Part shown: positions 1 to 5,384 of the stretch, one piece after another
Numbering within the stretch: the stretch's first letter is position 1
How the letters are laid out: each line of letters begins with the position of its first letter
Assembly: GCA_016935045.1 (NCBI GenBank)
Contig: JAFGRS010000533.1
Span: 1-5,466 of the forward strand
From: Lentisphaeria bacterium
GTDB taxonomy: Bacteria > Verrucomicrobiota > Lentisphaeria > Oligosphaerales > JAFGRS01
DNA length: 5,466 nucleotides
Direction of reading: 5' to 3'
Program-made: the position numbers and the translations under genes
Notes under the pieces: model-generated
The model's input: the letters and a program-made list of their open reading frames with translations, nothing else
What the model was told of the DNA's origin: nothing
The model's database searches: none

Positions 1-223
1 GGAAAACGGGGGGCCCGGAGGCGACCCCGTCCGGGGGTGTTTTCCGGACACCCAGCCCCCCCCGTGGCCGGGAAACGGGGGGGGCCGGGCGCGACCGACG
101 GGGATGGCGAGTCCGTGGCACGAGCAATGCTCTGCAACCACCGATCGGCCGGTTGCGCGTTGCGGCCTTCGCAGGAGCGCCCACGGCCTCGCGGGCAGCG
201 GCCGCGGGACTTGTCTGCGTGTC
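1..223. repeat. G/C-homopolymer-rich edge with a two-copy imperfect repeat
   Basis: No recognisable gene lies here. A unit of about 26 bases, starting GGAAAAC followed by a run of G, then CCCGG and GCGACC, occurs at 1-26. It recurs with a few changes at 71-96, starting GGAAAC. Between the copies are two overlapping, mutually exclusive inverted repeats: GTCCGG (29-34) with CCGGAC (44-49), and GGGTGT (35-40) with ACACCC (48-53). Bases 70-89 hold four G runs of three or more with short spacers, a G-quadruplex motif on the plus strand. One minus-strand frame stays open to the edge, but its translation is rich in Arg, Pro and Ala and resembles no family I know. This may be intergenic DNA, decayed sequence or an assembly artefact at a contig end. 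Confidence 0.5.
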
Positions 224-337
224 CGCGCTCTCGTTGGGGGGATTGCGGAACACGCATCCCGCGGACTTCCCGGCGGGTTGGGTCAGGCGGCGGCGTTCTC
301 CGACGGCATTGCGTTGCCGCTTCGTCGTCAGCTCGGC
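224..337 (-). pseudogene. MurB C-terminal fragment (probable murB remnant)
   Basis: Read on the minus strand in the frame of codon 337-335, this stretch encodes AELTTKRQRN, then AVGERRRLTQPAG, then KSAGCVFRNPPNESA. The signature R-R-x-x-x-Q-P followed by S-A-G-C-V-F-R-N-P-P is diagnostic of the C-terminal substrate-binding domain of UDP-N-acetylenolpyruvoylglucosamine reductase (MurB, type II). MurB reduces enolpyruvyl-UDP-GlcNAc to UDP-MurNAc, one step before MurC. The normal continuation (GRLIDxAGLKG and beyond) is missing, and so are the roughly 200 N-terminal residues of the FAD domain, because murC occupies that space. The fragment overlaps the last bases of murC in another frame. The same frame is open from an ATG at 400-398 through base 2, so a short unusual protein running off the edge cannot be excluded. 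A deletion remnant or a chimeric contig end are the main explanations. Confidence 0.5.
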
Positions 338-1722
338 CCAGCACCGGGACCGATCGTCGTGGAACCACCGGCGTGGAGCTGTGCCGTCCGTTCGTGGCAT
401 TCCCGTTTGCGCAGGCGTTCCACCAACTCCGGCACAAGTCCACCGATGTCCCCGGCGCCGATCACCGCAACGACCGCATCGCGGAGCCCGCGCGTCTGTG
501 CGGCCAGATGCTCGGCCAGCTCGGCATGCGGTCCTTCCCAATACGTGCACGGGGGACCCTTGACCGCCGCGGCAATGCTCCGGGGATCCGCCACGTTGCG
601 GTCGTCGACCCAGGCGGCGAAGGGCGCCGCCACGATGACGCGGTCGGCAGCGGAAAGGATCTCCGCGAAACGTCCCCCATAGTGACGGATGCGTTCGAAC
701 CGATGGGGCTGGAACACCACCGTCAGGAACCAGCCGGGCCATTGTTCCCGAAGGGTACGCAGGGCCGCGGCCAGTTCGGTCGGGTGGTGCGCGTAGTCCT
801 CGACCACCGCCAGCCGCCCCTCTCGACTGCGGTAGCGCAGTGTCAGCCGCCTCTCGACACCGGCGAAACCGGCCAACTCCTGCAACGCCTGCCGCCGGGG
901 GACCCCCAGAGCTTCGACGGCCAGCAGGGCCAGGCACGCATTGACCCGGTTGTGGTACCCGGGCAGGGAAGTCGCCGCGGGATCGGGCAGGTCGGCGGAT
1001 CCGGCGTACCGCACGCAACGGTGGGATGCGAGGACCCGGCGCAGCTCGGGGCTGTCCCAGGCCACGACGCGGTCGGCGCCGGCGGCGAAGTCGGTGAAAT
1101 TCCGCTGCAGCGCAGTCACCCCGCCGACACTCCAGAAATGATCGTCCTCGACGTTCGTCAGGACCGCCAGCGAGCTGCGCATCAGAGCCTGGGTGCCATC
1201 GCTCTCGTCCACCTCGGTCACCAGCATGCGCCCCCCCTCCCCGGCCCCCGCGGAACGTTCCCAACCCACGACCGCCCCCCCGATCAGGTACCCCGGCTGC
1301 AGGCCGCACCGGCGCAACAGGTGCACCACCAGGGCCGTCACCGTGGTCTTGCCGTGGGACCCGCCCACACACACGACCGTCCGAAAAACGCACGCCAGGC
1401 GGGCCAGGAATTCACCGCGGCGGCAGACTTCGATCCCGGCGGCTGCGGCCGCCTTCCGTTCCGGGTTGTGCGGGGGAATGGCGCTGCTGAACACCACGAG
1501 ATCCGCACCGGACACTGCCGTCGCGTCATGCCCTGTCCGTACGGCCGCCCCACGGTCCCGCAGCGTTGCCAGCATGGCCGATTCCGCGGCGTCCGTGCCC
1601 GTGACCTCGATGCCGAAGTCCAGCAGGATGTGCGCGAGCCCGGCCATGCCCACGCCCCCCACGCCGATGAAATGCACCCGTCGCCACGGCAGAGATGCCG
1701 GGGGACACGCCTGCTCGAGCAT
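328..1722 (-). CDS. murC: UDP-N-acetylmuramate--L-alanine ligase (MurC)
   Basis: This cytoplasmic ligase (464 residues; EC 6.3.2.8) uses ATP to join L-alanine to UDP-MurNAc, the first step of building the peptidoglycan stem peptide. The N-terminal Rossmann-like domain carries GVGGVGMAGLA (20-30). The central ATPase has the P-loop GSHGKTT (121-127), TEVDESD (169-175), TNVEDDH (189-195) and GYHNRVNA (255-262). The C-terminal domain has GVERR (288-292), VEDYAHHPTE (307-316), FQPHR (337-341) and GAGDIG (422-427). The frame is open much further upstream, but ATG 1722 is chosen because family homology begins just after it and AGGTGG lies three bases ahead. The length is normal for the family overall. 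However, the central segment between about residues 237 and 255 is some 20 residues shorter than in E. coli MurC. About 25 residues after GAGDIG-LVPELVERL are low-complexity and may be readthrough into a disrupted 3' region, since a MurB fragment sits there in another frame. Mpl is less likely, because the N-terminal motif is of MurC type. Confidence 0.92.
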   Translation of the reverse strand: MLEQACPPASLPWRRVHFIGVGGVGMAGLAHILLDFGIEVTGTDAAESAMLATLRDRGAAVRTGHDATAVSGADLVVFSSAIPPHNPERKAAAAAGIEVCRRGEFLARLACVFRTVVCVGGSHGKTTVTALVVHLLRRCGLQPGYLIGGAVVGWERSAGAGEGGRMLVTEVDESDGTQALMRSSLAVLTNVEDDHFWSVGGVTALQRNFTDFAAGADRVVAWDSPELRRVLASHRCVRYAGSADLPDPAATSLPGYHNRVNACLALLAVEALGVPRRQALQELAGFAGVERRLTLRYRSREGRLAVVEDYAHHPTELAAALRTLREQWPGWFLTVVFQPHRFERIRHYGGRFAEILSAADRVIVAAPFAAWVDDRNVADPRSIAAAVKGPPCTYWEGPHAELAEHLAAQTRGLRDAVVAVIGAGDIGGLVPELVERLRKRECHERTAQLHAGGSTTIGPGAGPS

Positions 1723-1725
1723 GGG

Positions 1726-1731
1726 CCACCT
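1726..1731 (-). promoter_or_regulatory. Ribosome binding site for murC
   Basis: AGGTGG on the minus strand ends three bases before ATG 1722. It supports this start over the several in-frame upstream starts in the long open frame. Confidence 0.55.
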
Positions 1732-1752
1732 GCCTGTTCGTCCATCGCCGCC

Positions 1753-1767
1753 GGGACGTGAAGTCCC
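1753..1767. promoter_or_regulatory. Small hairpin in the murC leader
   Basis: GGGAC and GTCCC form a perfect five-base-pair stem around a five-base loop. The hairpin lies about 30 bases upstream of the murC start and downstream of its proposed promoter, so it would be transcribed into the murC leader. It could affect translation or bind a regulator. It is short enough in such GC-rich DNA to be chance. Confidence 0.25.
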
Positions 1768-1788
1768 TTGGCTGGAACACTGCCGCAC

Positions 1789-1817
1789 ACTATCGCCCGA
1801 CTGGCCGGTCCTGTCGA
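1789..1817 (-). promoter_or_regulatory. Putative sigma70-type promoter for murC
   Basis: On the minus strand, TCGACA (1817-1812, five of six matches to TTGACA) is followed by a 17-base spacer and GATAGT (1794-1789, four of six matches to TATAAT). The implied transcription start near 1782 gives a leader of about 60 bases ahead of murC. The spacing is ideal and the position is right. The call rests on sequence pattern alone. Confidence 0.45.
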
Positions 1818-1836
1818 CTCCTGCCCGGGCCGGGCA

Positions 1837-1865
1837 TTGCGCGCGGGGGCCTGCGGTGGTATGAG
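1837..1865 (+). promoter_or_regulatory. Putative weak promoter for the GH62 gene
   Basis: TTGCGC (1837-1842) and TATGAG (1860-1865) are separated by exactly 17 bases. They match the sigma70 consensus at three and four of six positions. Transcription would start near 1872, leaving about 74 bases of leader. The match is weak, as expected for a regulated gene, and could be chance. Confidence 0.3.
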
Positions 1866-1896
1866 TACGACGGTGCGGCCGGCGCGGGCGCTCCGC

Positions 1897-1910
1897 GGAA
1901 GGAGCCTTCC
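1897..1910. promoter_or_regulatory. 14-base dyad upstream of GH62, possible operator
   Basis: GGAAGG-AG-CCTTCC is a perfect inverted repeat with a two-base centre. It lies between the proposed GH62 promoter and its ribosome binding site, about 36 bases before the start codon. The two-base centre is too tight for a good RNA hairpin, so a protein-binding site is more likely than an attenuator. No regulator gene is visible nearby. Confidence 0.3.
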
Positions 1911-1931
1911 TCACGGGCCGACGCCTCGCGT

Positions 1932-1939
1932 GGAGAGGA
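1932..1939 (+). promoter_or_regulatory. Ribosome binding site for the GH62 gene
   Basis: GGAGAGGA lies six bases before ATG 1946. It fixes this start, and therefore the signal peptide, in preference to the in-frame ATGs at residues 27, 31 and 40. Confidence 0.65.
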
Positions 1940-1945
1940 ACCGGG

Positions 1946-3046
1946 ATGAAACCATGGACGCATGTCTCCGCCGCAACCGTCCTCATCGCGGGAGTGGTGG
2001 CGGAGGGATCCGCGGGATATGGCATGGAGGAACCGATGTCGCAGACGGAGAACCGCAATGGCATGCGAGGGCCCCCAGCCGCTCCGCCGCCGCGTCCGCC
2101 ACCCTTCGAGGCGCCGGCCCTGTGGCAGTACAGCCCTCCCCGGATCAGCCCGGAACGGCGCGCCTCGGAACCCAGTCTGGCACAGAAGGACCCCACGGTG
2201 GTGTTCTGGGACGGGCGTTGGCACGTCTTCATGACCGTCAAGCTGCCGGGACGTTCCGCCATCGAGTATGCCAGTTTCGAGCGCTGGGATGAGGCCGACG
2301 GGGCCCCGCGCACGCTCCTGCGCGTCAGTGACAGTCCGTACTGCTGCGCCCCGCAGGTCTTTTACTTCACCCCGCACCAGCGTTGGTACCTCGTCCATCA
2401 GGTTGGCGTCCCCGGCCAGAAGAAGATGTGGGTGGCCTATTCCACTTCGGACGAGATCGGCGACCCGGGTTCCTGGACCCGGGCGCGCCCCATGCTCGAC
2501 GGTGGCGCGGAGGACCCGCGCACGGTGGGCGGGCTGGATTACTGGGTCATCTGCGATGACACGCGGGCCTACCTGTTCTTCACGAGTCTGGACGGCCGCA
2601 TGTGGCGCCTGTGGACCGACCTGGACCGTTTCCCCCACGGGTTCGGTCACTGCGAAGTAGCCCTTCAGGCCAGGGTCTTCGAGGCCAGCCACACCTACCG
2701 TCTTCAGGGACTCGACCAGTACCTCACGATTCTCGAGGAGAACGGGAAGCGTTACTACAAGGCCTATCTCGCGGACCGACTGGACGGTCCGTGGCGTCCC
2801 CTGGCCGACACTCCCGAACACCCCTTCGCCGGATGGCGGAATATCCGTCCCGCGCCGGGGGTCCCGCTCTGGACCGATAACGTCAGCCATGGCGAGCTCA
2901 TCCGCGCCGGTTGCGACCAGACCCTCACCATCGATCCGGCCAACCTCCGCTTCGTGTTCCAGGGAATGCTCGAAGAGGAGAAGGCCGGAAAACCCTATGG
3001 CGAGTTCCCCTGGCGCATCGGCATCCTGACCCCCGTCCCCTACTGA
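1946..3046 (+). CDS. Secreted GH62 alpha-L-arabinofuranosidase
   Basis: This 366-residue protein has the full signature of glycoside hydrolase family 62, a five-bladed beta-propeller enzyme. The family removes arabinofuranose side chains from arabinoxylan or arabinan with inversion. Residues 1-24 look like a signal peptide: K2, a hydrophobic stretch 7-19, then small residues. A Pro-rich linker spans 42-53. Family motifs follow in order: KDPTVV (81-86), CAPQVFYF (134-141), WYLVHQ (147-152), LDYWVICDD (197-205), YLFFTS (209-214), RVFEASHTY (243-251), YYKAYLADRLDGPW (270-283), WTDNVSHGELIR (309-320) and LTIDP (327-331). By comparison with studied GH62 enzymes, D82 is the likely general base, D198 the pKa-tuning acid and E246 the general acid; all three are present. 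No carbohydrate-binding module is attached. The gene is divergent from murC and convergent with the SDR gene. There is no transporter or second carbohydrate-active gene in the window, so it appears to stand alone. Confidence 0.93.
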   Translation: MKPWTHVSAATVLIAGVVAEGSAGYGMEEPMSQTENRNGMRGPPAAPPPRPPPFEAPALWQYSPPRISPERRASEPSLAQKDPTVVFWDGRWHVFMTVKLPGRSAIEYASFERWDEADGAPRTLLRVSDSPYCCAPQVFYFTPHQRWYLVHQVGVPGQKKMWVAYSTSDEIGDPGSWTRARPMLDGGAEDPRTVGGLDYWVICDDTRAYLFFTSLDGRMWRLWTDLDRFPHGFGHCEVALQARVFEASHTYRLQGLDQYLTILEENGKRYYKAYLADRLDGPWRPLADTPEHPFAGWRNIRPAPGVPLWTDNVSHGELIRAGCDQTLTIDPANLRFVFQGMLEEEKAGKPYGEFPWRIGILTPVPY

Positions 3047-3315
3047 TCGTCTCGAAGCAGGCCGTAGATTCCCCATGGCGCCGGTGGTCTCCGCCGGTAC
3101 ATCCTGGCATCGAGACACGTATGGGACGGTTGGCACGTGCTCGCGGACGGAAATACGGTGACGTTCGTGGGAGCGGCGGCGGCGGCGGCATGCACGCAGC
3201 CGGCGCCGAAACGACTCCGTCATCCACCACCGTCCGCCTGCCTGGGACTCGAAGGCAACCTCCCGGTTTGGACTCGGCTCTCCGCGCCGACAGCGTTCCC
3301 GGCAACCCGCTGCCA
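3047..3315. other. Convergent intergenic region without a convincing gene
   Basis: This spacer separates the ends of GH62 (plus strand) and the SDR gene (minus strand). It holds a candidate terminator hairpin (3080-3098) and the seven-base inverted pair GTCTCGA (3049-3055) / TCGAGAC. It also holds a short GGC run (3173-3189) and a stretch at 3122-3138 that matches part of the GH62 gene. One plus-strand frame is open from just after a TAG at 3065-3067 to 3367. Beyond its first 30 codons it becomes Ala/Pro/Arg-rich and runs antisense into the SDR gene, so I do not call it a gene. Confidence 0.55.
3080..3098. terminator. Candidate hairpin terminator for GH62
   Basis: A seven-base-pair stem (CCGGTGG with CCGCCGG, one wobble pair) closes on the loop TCT, and an outer G-T wobble pair extends it. 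It begins 34 bases after the GH62 stop. There is no T-rich tract on either side, so it is at best an imperfect intrinsic terminator. It might serve both convergent genes. Confidence 0.33.
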
Positions 3316-4086
3316 TCATCCCGCGGACCAGCCGCCGTCCACCACCAGCGCCGCGCCGGTCATGTAGCTCGAGGCATCGCTGGCCAGGAACAGGGCCGGC
3401 CCGCGGATCTCCTCCAGTTCGGCCCAGCGCTGCAGGGCAGTGCGCCCCACCACCGCCTGGACCTTGGCGGGATCGGACAGCAGGGCGTGGTTGATCTCGG
3501 TCAGGAACGGCCCCGGACACAGCGCATTGCAGCGCACCCCGGCGGGGGCCCACTCGAGGGCCAGGGCGCGGGTCAGTCCGACCACGCCGAACTTGCTGCT
3601 GCAGTAGGCCGTCCGTTCGGCCAGTCCCACCGTCCCCAGGACCGATGCCACGTTGATCACCGAACCGCGCCGCTGCCCCTTCATCACCCCCGCCACCGCC
3701 CGACAACACAACCAGGCACCCCGCAGGTTCACAGCCACGATGCGCTCGAACTCGTCGATGGGGAATGCCTCGATGGGATGCCGGATGTTGATCCCCGCGT
3801 TGTTGACCCAGACGTCGATGCGGCCGAAATGCTCAAGGACGGCCCCGACGAGACCATCCACATCGGTCGCCTGGGTCACGTCGGCCGCCAACCCGAGACA
3901 GGGAACTTCCAGGCCCTCGCGGACCTCCCTGGCCGCCGCTTCGGCCCCGTCCCGTGACCGGGAACAGAGCACCACCCCCGCGCCGGCCTCCGCAAATCCC
4001 CGTGCCATGGACTTGCCGAGACCCTTGCTGCCCCCCGTGACAACGGCAACGCGACCCGCCAGCGAGAATTGCTCGAGTGTGGTCAT
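3316..4086 (-). CDS. Classical short-chain dehydrogenase/reductase (gluconate 5-dehydrogenase-like)
   Basis: This is a 256-residue cytosolic NAD(P)-dependent oxidoreductase of the classical SDR family; the length is typical. It has the nucleotide-binding motif TGGSKGLG (17-24), D69 in the adenine-binding turn, NNAG (95-98), and the catalytic tetrad N120, S148, Y161 and K165. It also has PGP (191-193) after strand six and the C-terminal VDGGW (249-253). R43 and R45 right after the second beta strand favour NADP(H). The opening FSLAGRVAVVTGGSKGLG and the AGINIRHP stretch resemble gluconate 5-dehydrogenases and KduD-like sugar-acid dehydrogenases, but substrate cannot be read from sequence here. 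The frame is open 13 codons further upstream. ATG 4086 is preferred because homology starts there, AAGGA (4100-4096) precedes it, and it then follows the HD gene stop by 13 bases. This implies cotranscription and possibly coupled translation. Confidence 0.9.
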   Translation of the reverse strand: MTTLEQFSLAGRVAVVTGGSKGLGKSMARGFAEAGAGVVLCSRSRDGAEAAAREVREGLEVPCLGLAADVTQATDVDGLVGAVLEHFGRIDVWVNNAGINIRHPIEAFPIDEFERIVAVNLRGAWLCCRAVAGVMKGQRRGSVINVASVLGTVGLAERTAYCSSKFGVVGLTRALALEWAPAGVRCNALCPGPFLTEINHALLSDPAKVQAVVGRTALQRWAELEEIRGPALFLASDASSYMTGAALVVDGGWSAG

Positions 4087-4099
4087 GGGACCGAGTCCT

Positions 4100-5335
4100 T
4101 CATGCGTTCCGCGGTTCGAAGGCACGGAAGACGGCCCCGAAGTCGAGTGTCCCCAGGGTCCGCCGGCGGTACTGCTTGAGCAGCCGCTCGATGCCGTCGG
4201 TCAAGTGTTTCGAGGTGATGCCATGGCTGATGGACAGCGTCGCCTCGATGAAGGCGGCCAGGTGGTCACAGCACCGGATCACCTCGCCGTCCACCGCGTT
4301 GGCGCCGTCGTGGTTGTACTTCGCGCCCAGTTCCTCGATGGAGAGCCCGGTCCGGACCTGGCCCGCCACCATCGCCTTGTTCACGAACTCGTCCCGCATG
4401 AAGTAGGTCAGCTCTCCGTGCCAGCCCGGCGGAAGCAGCGGCAGCAGTCGCTCCTCCATGTGGATGCGTTCGTACTCCTGGATGATCGCGTCCAGGCCCT
4501 CGACCGCCGCTTTCACCGGCGACGTGATGTCCCGCGTCAGAACCTCCGGGAGATCGTGCAGAAGTCCGGCCCAGAAGCCGTTGCAGAGCCGCCTGTCGCA
4601 GGCATCGAGTTCACACAGGCAGAAGTAGGTCATGATGCCCACGATGAGCATGTGTCCGAGAACGGAGGTCTTCGGAATCCGCGGCGATTGGGACCAACGC
4701 TGCTGGAAGCGCAGCTGACCGCACAGGTCCACGAAACCTGCCGTCTTCCGGCGCAGGCTGATCTTCTGCACCCCCACAAGGTCGTAGTGATCCTCGATCT
4801 GTCCCTCGATCTCCTCCTTGATGCGCTCGATCCCGTAGACAAAGGGACAGATCCTGTAGATGATGTTGAACTCCCATTGGGTGGCAAGAAAGTGCGCGGC
4901 CTTCAGCAGGCGCTTCTCCAGGGGAGCATACGACTCGTCGTTGAGGTGGCGCTCGAAACGCTCCCGCACCGCCCCCGTGACCGTGCGCACCTCCTCGTTC
5001 AGCGTCCGCAGGACCCAGGCGTTGAGTTCGGGACCCTTCTCGCGCATCATGCGGTGGAACACCGGCGGCTTGATGTCCGTCAGGACGATGCGATGCAGCA
5101 TCTCGAAGATGCCGCCTTCGACCAGCCGGCGCCAGTCCACGGCCGTGCCGGAATCCTCCTCGAACCGCCCCAGCACGTAGGCGATGACCATCTTGTGGGC
5201 CTGTTTGTCCAGCTCGGTGAATTCCACCGGGCAGACCTGGTCGTTCCAGCGGCGGATGCTGGCGCACTCGTAGATGCGCTCGATGAGGGCCGGGTTCAGG
5301 GGCAGCCTGGCGTCGGCTCCGGAGGTGTTGGCCAT
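4100..5335 (-). CDS. Tandem-HD protein with a YfbR-like phosphohydrolase domain
   Basis: This 411-residue, probably cytosolic protein has no signal peptide or membrane segment. The C-terminal half (about 213-375) is an HD phosphohydrolase domain close to YfbR, a metal-dependent 5'-deoxynucleotidase. The visible metal ligands are H228 in SVLGHML, H260-D261 in LLHDLPEVLTRDITSPVK, and D357 in IRCCDHLAAFIE. The family acid E264 sits four residues after H260, as in YfbR HDxxEVxTGDxPTPxK. The N-terminal half (about 38-165) appears to be a diverged second copy. H47 (KQAHKM), H81-R82 (EMLHRIVLTDIKPPV) and H148 (LLKAAHFLATQWE) align with the C-terminal ligands, but HD is replaced by HR and the last Asp by His. 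It is therefore probably not an active metal site. A polar linker lies between them (about 170-212). The frame is open 36 codons upstream. ATG 5335 is chosen because AGGA lies ten bases before it and the upstream part is not protein-like. Nucleotide monophosphate hydrolysis is plausible but unproven. The gene probably leads an operon with the SDR. Confidence 0.85.
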   Translation of the reverse strand: MANTSGADARLPLNPALIERIYECASIRRWNDQVCPVEFTELDKQAHKMVIAYVLGRFEEDSGTAVDWRRLVEGGIFEMLHRIVLTDIKPPVFHRMMREKGPELNAWVLRTLNEEVRTVTGAVRERFERHLNDESYAPLEKRLLKAAHFLATQWEFNIIYRICPFVYGIERIKEEIEGQIEDHYDLVGVQKISLRRKTAGFVDLCGQLRFQQRWSQSPRIPKTSVLGHMLIVGIMTYFCLCELDACDRRLCNGFWAGLLHDLPEVLTRDITSPVKAAVEGLDAIIQEYERIHMEERLLPLLPPGWHGELTYFMRDEFVNKAMVAGQVRTGLSIEELGAKYNHDGANAVDGEVIRCCDHLAAFIEATLSISHGITSKHLTDGIERLLKQYRRRTLGTLDFGAVFRAFEPRNA

Positions 5336-5384
5336 GGTACCGTTTTCCTGGATGCTGGGAGAGTCCGCAGGTTCCGGACAGAGC

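Noticed and set aside
37..1761. A 574-codon plus-strand open frame antisense to murC
   Set aside because: Its translation is rich in Arg, Gly, Pro and His with no family motif. It mirrors the codon bias of the real murC on the other strand, as expected in GC-rich DNA.
1723..2313. N-terminal extension of murC by about 197 residues
   Set aside because: The extension is Arg/Pro-rich, overlaps the start of GH62 and has no homology to Mur ligases. The start at 1722 has a ribosome binding site and the normal distance to the GVGGVGM motif.
3173..3189. GGC trinucleotide run
   Set aside because: Only about five units. It is common in GC-rich spacers and not meaningful alone.
1790..3709. A 639-codon minus-strand open frame covering GH62
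   Set aside because: The plus strand carries every GH62 motif in order with a good ribosome binding site. The antisense frame has no recognisable domain and also cuts into the SDR gene in the wrong frame.
4611..5267. A 218-codon minus-strand frame inside the HD gene, and a 106-codon plus-strand frame opposite it
   Set aside because: Both are shadows of the HD gene, with low-complexity translations and no motifs.
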